This document shows, one piece after another, positions 36,061 through 47,622 of a stretch of 64,000 nt of DNA (within the stretch, counting starts at the first letter, position 1; each line of letters begins with the position of its first letter). The position numbers were made by a program, and so were the translations under genes. A model generated the notes under the pieces. The model had not been told where the DNA came from. It saw only the letters and a program-made list of their open reading frames with translations, and searched no databases. This DNA is from Physcomitrium patens (Eukaryota; Streptophyta; Bryopsida; Funariales; Funariaceae), in NCBI RefSeq assembly GCF_000002425.4, contig NC_037264.1, positions 8,446,104-8,510,103 of the forward strand. Direction: 5' to 3'.

Positions 36061-36072
36061 TTGACAAGAGTG
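36061..36072 (+). other. SP1 putative self-primer binding site
   Basis: TTGACAAGAGTG begins two bases after the 5' LTR. It is the exact reverse complement of CACTCTTGTCAA in the R region of the 3' LTR (42987-42998) and in the solo LTR at 48301-48312, and matches the 5' LTR at 11 of 12 positions. No usual tRNA primer complement (TGGTATCAGAGC or similar) is present. Confidence 0.7.
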
Positions 36073-36294
36073 CTAACATATTATTTTTATCTTATTTTAG
36101 CAGTGAGTGGATTATCCCACTTCTATTGTTGTATTTTGAAGGTTGTGGACTATCCACCTTTAAACAAAAAATCTTGTTTTTTAACACTGATCTTTTCCTT
36201 AAAGAGAGTAGATTATCCCTCTTTGTGGAATTTATTTTTAGAGGTTGTAGATTATCCTTTTCTAATTTAACTTTTGAATTTATTTGATTTGTCT

Positions 36295-37343
36295 ATGGAA
36301 GGAAAGATTATCGACGCTATTTTCAATGGAAGTGAGAATAGATTTGTAACTATGGCAGATCTTTATGAGCTTGTCAACACTCTAAGAGTAGAAATCTCAT
36401 GTATTTCTGATGTGAATCATGGAAGTACTATGCCTACGCCTATAGAAGAAGTGTAGAATCTGTGGCAAGAAGTTTTGCAGTTGAAAGAACCAAGTAGATC
36501 AACGTCACAACCAAATCCAGGGAATTTTGCTTCTATAAGTATGACATAGACAAGAATTAGTATGCTTGAAAAGTTTGATGGAACAAGATCAAAATTTCGA
36601 GGATTTTTGTAACAAGTCAAGCTTTATCTAAGGTTGCACCTTTTCTAATATCCTAATGGATTTACCTAAGTCAGATTTATAGGCGCACTACTATCAGGAA
36701 GTGCTCTCTCTTAATTTGTACCTTTAATGGAAAAGGATTCACAACTCTTTTATGATTTGAATTCATTCCTAGAAGTGTTTACGGCCACATTTGGAGAAAG
36801 TGATCGAAAATGAGTAGCAAAGACCAAACTTTTATCCTTACAACAAGGATCACAATGAGCTACTACATATGCTACAGAATTCCAAAACCTTACTTGCAAT
36901 GTGGACTGGAATGACAAAGCACTTATCAACCAATTTTGATATGGATTGAAGGATAGCGTCAAAGATTTGTTATTAACAATGCTAAAAGTAGAATCTTTGG
37001 AACAATTTATTACTTAAGCCATTGCATGCAACAATCATTTATTTAAGAGGCATCAAGAACAAAAATTTGATTGGAGAGGAAAAAATCAAGTAATGGCGAT
37101 AGCTCCCAAGTTTTTTGAAATGTATTCATCAAAGTCGAAACCAATGCAAATTGATATGATACATTTTAAATCTCTCACGAAGCAAAAAAAGACTCAACGT
37201 CGCCAAGAAGAGTTATATTTATATTGTGGAGAAATTAAGCTTACTGCTCAATATTATGCAAAGAAGCAATACAATTACAAAATATGGAGCACAATTACCA
37301 AAGAAGATAATGTGACAAAAAATGAGTTTCTCCACCTACAATA
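36295..37343 (+). pseudogene. SP1 copy e gag
   Basis: Start taken at ATG 36295 (MEGKIIDAIFNGSENRF). Segments visible: LEKFDGTRSKFRGFL (about 36560-36610), the Ty3-gag-like core including NVDWNDKALINQF (about 36895-36940), and a basic C-terminus with a zinc-knuckle remnant, LYCGEIKLTAQYYAKK (about 37215-37265), in which the last ligand Cys is now Tyr and the His is lost. Five or more stops, several replacing Gln. Gag forms the particle and binds the RNA. Confidence 0.85.
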
Positions 37344-37399
37344 GGGACCGTGTGGCTGGAATCATGTGCAATACTTAGTAAAGGTCCTATCCTCTCCTG

Positions 37400-40300
37400 A
37401 AATCCTTCACCTTGTTTTATAATAGAAATATATTTAGGACCTAATAATCACAAAATCTTTTCCTTGTTAGATTGAGGAGCCTCAGCATGTTTTATAGATG
37501 AAGATTTTGCCAAAAATCAAAAAATATCTTTAATGAAGAAAGTTAAACTTGTACATGTAGCAGTCATAGATGGTCATTTGTTGTCTTCTAGAAATGTTAC
37601 AAATAAAACTATTCTTTTAGATATAGTAATTAAATATCATAACAACATAGTAGCATTTAATGTAATAAAATCTCCCTCTAATCTGGTTATTTTAGGATTA
37701 TCATGGCTAGAAAAATATAACCCTCAAATAGATTGGATTTCTCATAATCTTAACTTTTCTGATAGTTTAATCTAAGATTGCATTAGCAAAGTAGAAGTAC
37801 GCAAGTCTAGTATGTCCAAACTTTACTACTAGGTGCAAAAACTTTCATGCATGCTACAAAAGAAGGATTATCTTTTGTTATATATGCTACATCCATTTCT
37901 AATGGTAAAACAATATCGAGTGGTATTCCTAAATAATATCAAGAATTCCAAGACGTTTTTGAAAAGAAGAATGTAGATATTCTCCTCAAGCATCGACCTA
38001 ATGATTGTTCAATTGATCTGTAAGAAAGAGCTCAACCACCATTTGGACCAATCTATAGCTTATTGCAGAATGAGTTGGTTGCATTAAAGGAGTATATTGA
38101 TGAAAATTTGGCAAAGAACTTCATACGCTATTCTAAATCTCCAACCGAGGCTCCTATCTTATTTGTGAAGAAGAAAGATGGATCTCTACAAATATGTGTG
38201 GATTATCGAGGATTCAACAAGATCACCATCAAAAATAGATATCCTTTGCCTTTAATTTCAGGACTTCTTGACCAACTCAATCAAGCAACAACCAAAATAG
38301 ATCTATGAGGAACATACAACTTAGTTCATATCAAAGGAGATAAATAGAAGACTGCTTTTCGAACTAGATATGGATATTTTGAATATAATATCATAGTTCG
38401 TGAATTTTTAGATGATTTCGTTGTTTGCTATTAAGACAAAATTCTAATCTACTCTAAGAATATAGAAGAATATGAGCTTCATGTTTGTTTGTCTCGTGTT
38501 ACAAAAACTTAGAAATGCAGGATTATATGCCAAGTTGAAAAAGTATGTATTCCACACTACTCAAGTTGACTTTTTAGGATACATCATTTTCAACGAAGGC
38601 CTTATGATGGATCCCAAGAAGGTTCAAACTATCATAGATTAAAAGATTTTAAGAATAGTATGAGATGTACAATACTTTTTGGACTTTGCTAATTACTATC
38701 AAATCTTCATCAAGAATTTTTCTCAAGTTGTAGCTCCACTTACACGTTTGACTTGTAAAAATAAATTTGAATGAAATAAAGAAGCAAAAGCATCATTTGA
38801 TGCTTTAAAGAAAGAATTTATTTCTACACCAATTTTATGTTGCGTTGACTTCTCTAAGATATTTTTTATGGAAACAAAAGCATTAGATTTTGCTATAGGT
38901 GCCGTATTGTGACAAATGGAAACAGATGTCAAACTCCACCTAATAGCTTTTCATTAGAGGAAATTTTCAACAGCCAAAATTAATTATGAAATCCATAACA
39001 AATAGCTCCTTGTAATCATGGATTCATTTCAAGAATGGCATCATTATCTAGAAGGTACCTCAAGTCCAGTTACAATATATACAGACCATAAGAACCTCGA
39101 GTACTTCATGTCAGCACATGTCTTGAATTATCGTCAAACCTATTGGAGCATGTTTTTATCTAGATTCAATTTCAAGTTCACTTATCGACTTGAAAAATAA
39201 CAAGGTCTATTAGACACTCTTTTTAGACATTCTTATCTTACACCAAAAGAAGAAGATGCATCTTTTTATCAACAAAGATCAATTTTTTTGAAGCCCGAGC
39301 ATTTTTATCTTCAAGCTATAAAATCAACATTGACTATGGATTCAACATTTGTGAAGCAAATTCAATCAAGCATATCTTCTGATTATCTTGTTTAGGATAT
39401 CAAGGATACTTCCTCTAAGTCCCATGATACTTTCAAGTTTGAATTCAAGAATAATCTATTATATTTTGAAGGACACCTATATATTTCAGAAGATGAAGCT
39501 CATTTATGTGTTCTTGAAGCTCGTCATGACTTTCCAGCACAGGACATTTTGGATACAATAAAACTTTGGAACTAATATCTAAGGATTTTTGGTGGCTGCA
39601 AATGTGAAAGGTAGTTAAAGATTTTGTACAATCTTGTGATATTTGCTCAGGATCAAAAACTCCTCATCATCGAACTTATGGACTTCTTCAGCTGTTACTC
39701 ATTCGAGAACAACAATGGTATATTGTATCTATGGGTTTCATCATGGATCTTCTAATCTTAGGTTCTTATGACTCTATATTCATGATAGTAGATGGTTTTA
39801 CCAAGATGACACATTTTATACTATGTACAAAATCTATCATCGGTGAAGAAACAGCTAGGCTTTTCATTTACAATATCTATCGCTATCATGGATTATCAAA
39901 GGATATTATATCGAATAGGGGGACTCAATTTGTATCAAGATTCTAAAGAATCATATTCAAGATTTAAAAGATGAATATAAAGCTTTCTTCAGCTTTTCAT
40001 CCTCAAACCGATGGACAAACAGAACGAATAAATCAAGTTTTCAAGTAGTATTTGAGATGTACCATCAACTATCATCAAGTTGATTGGACAACTCTTTTAC
40101 CATTGGTAGAGTTTACATATAATAATTTGATATATTCTTCCATTCAACAAATACTTTTCTTTGTCAATTATGGTTATAATCCACGTCTTGATACTTTTAA
40201 CTTTTCAAAAGTTAATAATCCTGCGACAGAAGATTTAGCAAATCGCTTGTCAGAGCTAATACAAAAAAGAAGATACAATTAAAGAAAGCTCAAGAATGGC

Positions 40301-40673
40301 AAAAAACCAATATGGATGCCTCTCCTAAGAAGCAACCATAATATAATATGGGTGACAAGGTATGATTACTTCATTGTAATATGAAGACTACTCGTCCTTG
40401 TGATAAATTAGATTATTGTAGGTTGGGACCTTTTCCTATTTGTGAACAAATCAATCTTGTTGCCTATCGATTACATCTACTGGAGTCTATGAAGATCCAC
40501 CCTATATTTCATGTGTCTCTTCTGGAGCCGTATAAGACAGTGAATATCTTGGGAAGAAGAAAAATGCTACTTCCTCCTATAAAAGTAGATAATAACCAAG
40601 AGTTTGAGGTAGAAGAAGTCTTAGACTCAAGGTGGCACCAAAATAGGTTAGAATATCTTGTTCATTAGCACGG
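37400..40673 (+). pseudogene. SP1 copy e pol: protease, RT, RNase H, integrase
   Basis: Protease region 37430-37775 (an EEPQHVL-type frame shift hides the active site; VILGLSWLEKYNPQIDWI follows). RT 37990-38620: [21 protein letters not shown] and NRYPLPLI are clear. About 60 bp covering the MPFGLTNAP-type block are deleted near 38396, and the catalytic YLDD box reads Y, stop, DK. RNase H 38720-39200: [13 protein letters not shown] and [10 protein letters not shown]. Integrase 39290-40300: MVDGFTKMTHFI-type core, SNRGTQF, HPQTDGQTERINQ. GPY/F module 40380-40560: RLGPFPICEQ and IHPIFHVSLLEPYK. The chromodomain starts with EEVLDSRWHQNRLEYLVH before the 40674 insert. Confidence 0.92.
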
Positions 40674-41754
40674 TGTCGGGGTAGAGAGGTTTTGCCTCAA
40701 GAAAGCGCTGGGCTTCTGGCTGTCACTAATTACTCAATCAAGCTTAAAATAAGAAAACCCTAATTTTATATATATAAGTTCTCCTTTTGGGAAAATTACA
40801 CCAAATACTTAAGTCTTAAATAACCAACAATACCCAAAATATGGTAGAAGTACTCTAAAACCTTGTATATCCTTGTGTGGAAATTCTCCTGAACCTCAAC
40901 ACCTCATAACTCTTGATCCAACCGTCCAAACAAGATCAAAATTTACATGAAGTACAGATAAGTTGTTATTAATTTGTACAACAAATTTCAACCGCAAATT
41001 CATCGCGGATCTTGAGATACCTTCAAAACCCTAACAGTCGCTTCAAACCCTAATCTTTATATACCCGCGCGCAACTTTCTTCATATCTCACAAACCATAA
41101 GTCCAAATGCCACGAAACTTATATAGATAGATTTTTAACACAAATTTTTACATTATCTTAAAGTTTGAGCCAAAATTTCGTTCGAAAACTCAAGTTATGC
41201 CTCCTAACACTACTTTGAACAAAACCACTCACTTACTGCCTTTGATTTGAATGCGTTGTCTTTAACTCCCTATAACTCCTTCACATAAACTCCAAATGCA
41301 AAATTTTTTTTCGCAAAAGATGTATGTCTTAAAGTTGCCCTTTCAACCGCACCTTCCGATCTCCAAAAGCTTCCGTAAGACTCCTCTTAAACTCAAAAGA
41401 GTAACAGTAGGTCTCAAATTGACACCTTAACTTCAAACGGCTATAACTTATTCACCCTAACTCCAAACCCTATAAAATTTGCACAAAAATTGTAGCCAAA
41501 ACCCTAAACTTTACAACCTTTGCATTTGATTTCCTAATGGCCTCTTTGAAGTCGCCGAAACCCTTGTCAAGGTCGCCGGCAGCCTCCTAAAAGCCCATTG
41601 GGCATGGATTTCGACCAATGGGGATGAAGATCCTTATTTCTACCTTCATCCAACCATGCCTTGGTTTCATCCCTCCCAATTAACCTCCTATTAGTTTAAA
41701 TCTTCATCTTTAGGCTTCTATCTTCTCCCAAGGCTTCATACTAAATATTTAGGT

Positions 41755-41790
<36 letters not shown>

Positions 41791-41947
41791 AATGTCAAAA
41801 TCAAAAGAAGTAAAGAAACAAAGTAAAGTTTCTTATGCCAACTCCTTTTAATTTAATCTACTAGCCACTCTAACACACATCTAGATTTATAAACATATAA
41901 CATGTTTTAGCTAATTTTTATATATTGTAAGCATTTACAGTACGACA
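40674..41947. repeat. 1274-bp solo-LTR-like insert in the chromodomain
   Basis: Begins TGTCGGGGTAG and ends GTACGACA, giving 5-bp inverted ends TGTCG/CGACA, with a 4-bp direct repeat ACGG on both sides (40670-40673, 41948-41951). Skipping it restores continuous chromodomain codons. It is richer in CpG than the surrounding SP1 sequence, so it is younger. It carries four AAACCCTAA motifs, a (TA)n run (about 41757-41788) and no ORF of note. It may be distantly related to LL1 LTRs, sharing loosely similar CTATAACTCC-type phrases. Family not identified. Confidence 0.8.
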
Positions 41948-41951
41948 ACGG

Positions 41952-42033
41952 ATATGATATTAGTGAACGCACATGGGAGCCATCAAAGAATCTTATAAAT
42001 GCAGCAAAGAAAGTTGGACTCTTTCATCAATGA
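41952..42033 (+). pseudogene. SP1 copy e chromodomain, second half
   Basis: Encodes YDISERTWEPSKNLINAAKK and then VGLFHQ and a stop. The W-G-Y-D-x-S-E-x-T-W-E-P pattern is the signature second half of a chromodomain. Its first half ends at 40673. Chromodomains of chromoviruses tether integrase to modified histone H3 and steer integration to heterochromatin. Confidence 0.9.
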
Positions 42034-42599
42034 CATCCATCAAAATCAAGATGAAGAATAACAAACCTTTGCTATAAAAGAAACAAGATCAAAAGAAAAT
42101 AACATTCTACCTTCTATCTTTCATTGTAGCTTCTGTGTATTTGTGATGACATGGAGCACCAACAACTAGCAGATTCAATTCAAGAGCTTTCATTCGCGGA
42201 CTTATCAGTTGAGACATTGCGATTGTGAAAACCTTCAAGATCATGAAATGAAAATGAAGATCCTCAAGAATGACATGTCCTTCTTCAAATAGATGGTGAG
42301 ATACAATGTGTTTAGTATCACGATCTTGGAAGAAACTCCTGATGTTTATTGATTTTATTAGAGGTAGGAACAACTCTTCATGGTGTTTCAATTGTTTTAT
42401 TTAAAGAAAGTTATGAAGGCCTCAACAATGATCAAATAATAGGGTGGTTTTTTCACCCTACTATGGGACACTGTAAATGGTAGAGAGGACCTATCAACCA
42501 TCTTTGAAGAGTGCAAAGATCAGAGTATGTAGCAAATATAATTCGCCGCAGCTTGAACTTCTTCAACATATGAAAATCGCTCCTCGTGGAACTCGTCCC
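42034..42599 (+). other. SP1 3' non-coding region
   Basis: About 570 bp between the chromodomain stop and the purine tract. It recurs in copy d (47070-47610), copy g (49715-50010) and, inverted, copy j (53945-54100), so it is a fixed part of the element. It includes a perfect hairpin, arms TAGGGTG and CACCCTA near 42440-42462. A 94-codon antisense frame is not kept in other copies, so I do not call it. Confidence 0.75.
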
Positions 42600-42614
42600 T
42601 AGAAGGAAGGATAA
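42600..42614 (+). other. SP1 polypurine tract
   Basis: Purine-rich AGAAGGAAGGATAA directly before the 3' LTR. The equivalent spot in the inverted copy j reads AGAATAGAGGGTAA. This position primes plus-strand DNA synthesis. Confidence 0.75.
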
Positions 42615-43164
42615 TATCACGTACATATATATTTATCTCAATAGTTACTTATATAATTAAATAAAAGTAGGTAAATAGAAAATAATTTTATAAAGTCTTC
42701 TAGAGAAGCTTTCTAGAAGCTTCATAGATGCAGTTTTGACTTTAGATGTGTTTGTAGGTTAAAAACTTGGCCAAAAAGCTAACCATGTATTAGTAGCTTG
42801 TGGAACAAGTTACCTCCATATAATAGCTTGTAGAACAAGCCAACTATGTGGTGCATATATAAATAACTTGCCTTGCAAGATAAAACATGTGGCTAGCAAA
42901 ATCAATACATGTTGGAGGTCCTATAAGATATCGCCACGTAGCTCTTAATTAGATAGTATATATGGAAGCAAGAGTAAAGCCTTCTTCACTCTTGTCAATA
43001 CCTTTCTAGTCTTAATCTTGTTTCAAGACTTTTTAGTCTTTCTTGTTTTTGGCAATAGCCATTCTAGTTAATATTATATCACCTTTTGAGTGACTTTTGA
43101 GTTCTCTTCAGTGATAGAAGAGTATATTGAAGATTTTCTTTTTTCAAGATTCATATCCTTGACA
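42615..43164 (+). repeat. SP1 3' LTR (copy e)
   Basis: 550 bp, from TATCACGTAC to CCTTGACA, flanked on the right by the target duplication ATAGC. It retains the unmutated R-region 12-mer CACTCTTGTCAA (42987-42998). The length difference from the 5' LTR comes from a local duplication near 42790-42840. Confidence 0.95.
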
Positions 43165-43987
43165 ATAGCTTGATCTTCAAGTCCTTTAATACTATTTTAA
43201 ATTTTACTTTTTTCAAATAATTCAATCTTTAGATATCATAGAAATCGTGCTCAATTCCAAATTGCTAGTTTTTGATACTTCCTTGTACTAAAAACTAGAT
43301 ATCTTTCAATCACATTATTAAATTAATATAAATTTTATACACATTTAATAATCCTATTAACCGAGTACAATCATATTTTGAACCATTGATGTAATATCAA
43401 TTCAACAAACTAGCTGAGAATACTAGCTCTAATTGTATTGCATAAATTCAAAGTCACAAATATAAGTCTTGATTTTGAACAAAAATTACAAAGTTATTTC
43501 AAATCATATGAAAGTAAAATTTATGCTATGAAAACGACCTTAAAGCAAGGTCATCAATCTTAGTCATTGATCTTTGAATAACTTCATGTTTTCCTTTAGG
43601 TGACCATTTTAGTAGTTAGAATTTGATTTCAATCATATTTTAGAAATAATTATTCCCTATGTATCATTTTAACCTATCTTAGAAATATTTTAGTTGAATC
43701 TTATTTTCAACTTAATCTTAGTTTCAACCATATTTATTATTTATGACTTCTATCTTATTTTTACTAATTTATAGCTTTTTTAAAGCAATAAAAGAGGATC
43801 TATAGCCTCAAAGGTAAAATTATTGACCAAATTTTAATCTATTAACTATTTAGACAAGAAAATAAATTAAGAGACTTTTATAAAATCTATGTTTAAATAT
43901 CTTAAATTATTATTGAATTAAAATAATTAGATACTAGTTAAAAATTTATTTTTATTTATATTTTCATCATATAATAGTATTACAATA
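43165..43987 (-). repeat. LL1 left LTR, second part
   Basis: Begins with the second ATAGC target copy, then continues the LTR exactly where 35527 left off when compared with the right LTR at 46136-46946. It ends in TATTACAATA. Confidence 0.85.
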
Positions 43988-45613
43988 TGACATCCATCCT
44001 CTCTAAACTTAAGCATCTTTTGGAATCCACCTATAGAATCATTGAATTTGGCTCGCATTACACCACCTTTTTATTTTTAATATTTGATCCATCTTTCAAA
44101 ATTCTAATAAATCATGTATCAAAAATATCTATATCTTGCAAGAATATCTCTTATTTTGTACTTCTATAATCCTACTTTATAGTAGTACTTTTCTAAAATC
44201 CTTAAATTTAATATCTCTTAGCAATATATCCTCCTTCAACTTATCTCAATTTTTTTTTTTATTTGAACAAATTAACAATGCATGAGCAATAAAATTATGA
44301 GCAGTTAATAATATATGAGCAGTTAAAATCTTATTTTCCATCATTATCCATCATAGTACCATAGCTTGTAGCTTCTATTATTACAATCGTATATACAATC
44401 AAATAATCTTTAATAAATACTTTCATACTTTTTTTACTAAAATTAATCTAAAAAAAATCATTAGTATCTTTCAATGCCATATTTTCATTTTTAAAAAAAA
44501 TAATGCCATATTACACCATTTCATTGAATTCCATGTAATCTTTTTGAGAATGAAAATTATCATCACACCAAATACATTGTTGCCTATATCCTTGCTTAGA
44601 AGTAGCTTTTGAATTTATTGTAGAAGTCTTCTCTTCAAGCCTTGCAAGTTTGATTTGAAGATCTTGCATTCCATGTATAATCTTTTCAAGTTTCATGTCT
44701 TCTTCTTTTCATGTAGTCATTAGAGATTTGATAATAGGTACTATCAATAATTAAGTAAATATTTAAATATTATATACTTGTCCAACTCTTTGAATTCCAA
44801 TCTTATCTTTTTTCTTTTCTCTCTTTACAAGTAATCCCACAACATCTCTAATTTCTTTCTATTTTGTTGTCAATCCTTCATCTTCTTTCTTATCTTCAAG
44901 AAGAATTTTCAACTTTTCTTGTAATATTCTATCAACTGTTCAAAGAAACAATTCAACCTTAATTGTGTCCATAATTAATTTTTTTTATCTTTAATAATCA
45001 ATAATATTACCTCTCAAATTACTTCAAAAGCTCACTAGCTTACAAATTCTTGTTAGGTCACTCAATCTATTCCAAAAATGATTTTTTAGTAATCCTATTA
45101 CTATCTTCCAAATTCTATTTGTCTTTTAATACATGTAAAAATGTCTCCCATGAATCCTCAAAATGCTCTATAATTATCTTATCATATTTTTTTAACTCCA
45201 ATATTATAAGAATTCCAAATAGTTCAATCATCTTCTTTTTGAAAATCCAATTTAATTCCATTTCTTGTACATAAAATCTCCAATATTTTAAAATATATCT
45301 TCTATTAAATTTGGCAATTTTATTTACTACTACTTATAGTGCTTTGATTGCCAATGCCTCTTTGCTCTATTCATGTTGTATAAATAATGTAAATACTTAA
45401 AATCTATTTATAGTATTTAGATCAAAGTACTTATTTTTTCCACTAATAAAAAATCTACTTGAAGTTCCACATAAAGATCTACTTGAAGCTTGATCCAAAG
45501 GTCGATCAATAACTCCAAATTCAACTTTCTTGCCTTTTTGTGCCATCAATTCAAAATAACGACAAATATAATCGAACACCTTCTACTCCAAATTTTCATG
45601 TTGGATTTACAAT
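43988..45613 (-). pseudogene. LL1 internal region: gag remnant
   Basis: Minus strand. The gag N-terminal part (45397-45600) has RYFELMAQKGKKVEFGVIDR and FISGKNKYFDL. The middle part is decayed (about 44720-45390). The C-terminal part (44511-44696) has LQIKLARLEEKTS and a zinc knuckle CIWCDDNFHSQKDY, whose last Cys is now Tyr. No protease, RT or integrase is visible before the left LTR. The remaining 43988-44500 is AT-rich and unrecognised. This is gag of a Ty3/gypsy-type element of a different lineage from SP1. Confidence 0.7.
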
Positions 45614-46946
45614 TTATATTATATTACATGTTTTCTTATTTGAAAATACATTAGGCACCTAATAGTGGAAGGTAAAGTTGTGTTTTATATGTATCTAAGG
45701 AACTTTAATAGATTTCATCTATATAAGAAGAATGTAATTTGAATTTTAATTCAAAAGTACATAAAGCCAATACAAAGAGCTCAAAAATATTCTTCTTAAT
45801 AACCTCAATCATACACAGATTCCAATTGCCTTAATACTTTTATAACTAGGCAATTTTGATTTTTATTTATAAGTCCTAATTTTAGTCAATAAACTTTAGC
45901 AAGCTATAACTCCTAATTTGACCATCCACTTGGCACAAAATTTTTCACAAAAATGCCACTATAAGTCTTCTAAATGTTCAAAAAATTCAGCCCAATCCAA
46001 CTTATAAATTGTGAGAAAATGTTCAATAAAACCGCACTACTATGATTCAGCTACAAATCCAAAAATTGATGCAAATGTTCTAATATCAATTTTTCCTTCT
46101 TCAACTATTAACTTCAGCTCAAAATTTTTGTGTAGCTTGATCTTTAAGTTTTTAATACCATGCTAAATTTTAACTTATTTAGATCTTTAGATATCATGGA
46201 AATCTTATCCAACCTCAAACTGCCAACTTCTGATATTCTTTTGTATCAGAAATTAGACATCTTTCAACTACTCTATTAGAGTAATATAAAAAATTTATGC
46301 ACATTTAGTGCACCTAATCAACTAAGTTCTATCAAATTTTGAGTTGTAAAGGTGACACAATGGCATGAACTAACCAAGAATATTAGTTGTATTTATTTTA
46401 TATAAATCGAAAGTCACCAATATAAACCTTGACTTTGAAAAATAATTGCAAAGTCATTCCAAATCTTATGAAAACAAACTTTATGTCATTAAAACGAGCT
46501 TAAAGCTAATTCTTTAATCCTAGTTGTTAATCTCCAAATGCTTCCATATTTTATTCTAAACAGTTGTTTTAGTAGCTGGAGGTTTGATTTTTATCCTATC
46601 CCACAATTGGTCGATCCTTATATATTATTTCAACCTATTTTAGGGATTTTTAGCTTAAATCTATCTTCAACTTAAGCTTAATTTCAACCATATTAATTAT
46701 TTATTTCTTTTAATTTATTTTTATTAATTTATGGCTTTTTAAGATAATAAAAGAATTTCTATAATTTAGAATATAAAATTATTAACTAATATTTAATCTA
46801 ATAGCTATTACAAAGAGATAATAAATTAAAAAGCTTTTATAAAAACCATGATTAAATATCTTGAATTATTATTTAATCAAAATGATTAAATATTAATTAA
46901 AAATTTATTTTTGATTATATTTTTACAATGTAGTTGTATTACAAGA
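45614..46946 (-). repeat. LL1 right LTR
   Basis: About 1333 bp, unsplit, matching the left LTR (35008-35527 plus 43170-43987) throughout. On the minus strand it is the 5' LTR. Its uninterrupted sequence at about 46128-46140 shows the state of the site before SP1 copy e inserted into the left LTR. Confidence 0.85.
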
Positions 46947-47622
46947 TGATAGTCGATATTAATGTATATACATGAAAGCCTATAAAGAATCTTAAAAATA
47001 TAACAAAGAAGGTTGATGCTTTTTATAAACAATGCAATATCCATCAAAATTAAGATGAAGAATATCAAATCTTTGCTGTATAAGAAATAAGATTTAAAGA
47101 ATGTAACATTTTATTTTCTATCCTTGTTTTCAATTTTTTTGTATTTGTAGCACTAAAAAAATAAAGAATCAACAACCAATAAATTCAATAAAAGAGCTAT
47201 TATTTGCTGATTTACAAGACAAGACATTATAATTGGCACAACCTTTAAATCAATATAATTGAGATGAAGATTCTTAAGAATAATATATTTTTTTAGATAG
47301 ATGGAAAAATACAATGCATTTGGTATCACGACCTTAGAAGAGACTCTCGATATTTAGTAATTTTATTGGAAGTAGAAATAATTCTTGATATTTTTACAAA
47401 TTTATTATTTAAAAAAAGCTATAAAGGTATCAATAGCAATTAAATAATAGAGTAGTCTTCTTGCTCTAAAATAAAACATTATTGATGGCTAAAAAGATTT
47501 ATCAACTACCTTTAAAGGAAACAAAGATCAAAATATGTGACAAATATAATTTGTTGCATCTTGGACTTTATCAACATGTTATCATTGCTCTTCATGGAAC
47601 TTATTTCTAGAAAAGAAGGTTA
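46947..47622 (+). pseudogene. SP1 copy d: end of chromodomain and 3' region
   Basis: From 46953 the codons read DINVYT, a stop (TGA for Trp), then KPIKNLKN, aligning with DISERTWEPSKNL of copy e. The 3' non-coding region follows to the purine tract and LTR. This is the other half of the polyprotein gene interrupted at 35008. Confidence 0.8.

Larger units (their letters stand above)
35528..43164 (+). mobile_element. SP1 copy e, full-length chromovirus
   Basis: The most complete SP1 copy, 7637 bp including a nested 1274-bp insert. It has LTRs at both ends, and a perfect 5-bp target duplication ATAGC at 35523-35527 and 43165-43169. The order is gag, protease, RT, RNase H, integrase with GPY/F module, chromodomain. 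This is the Ty3/gypsy order, and the C-terminal chromodomain defines a chromovirus. It is inserted in the left LTR of LL1; the unsplit homologous site is visible at about 46128-46140. Stops and indels make it inactive. Confidence 0.95.
35008..46946 (-). mobile_element. LL1 long-LTR gypsy-type element, gag only
   Basis: Two ~1.33-kb LTRs (35008-35527 plus 43170-43987, and 45614-46946) enclose an internal region of only about 1.6 kb with a minus-strand gag remnant and no pol. It is inserted in the chromodomain codons of SP1 copy d. A candidate 5-bp duplication TGATA occurs at 35008-35012 and 46947-46951. If it is the true target duplication, the left LTR starts at 35013; otherwise 35008 is the TG start. 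Its left LTR was later split by SP1 copy e. Lack of pol suggests a non-autonomous or internally deleted element. Confidence 0.75.

Noticed and set aside
42107-42391. 94-codon minus-strand ORF in the SP1 3' non-coding region
   Set aside because: Other SP1 copies do not keep the frame; the DNA itself is conserved as part of the element's 3' region.
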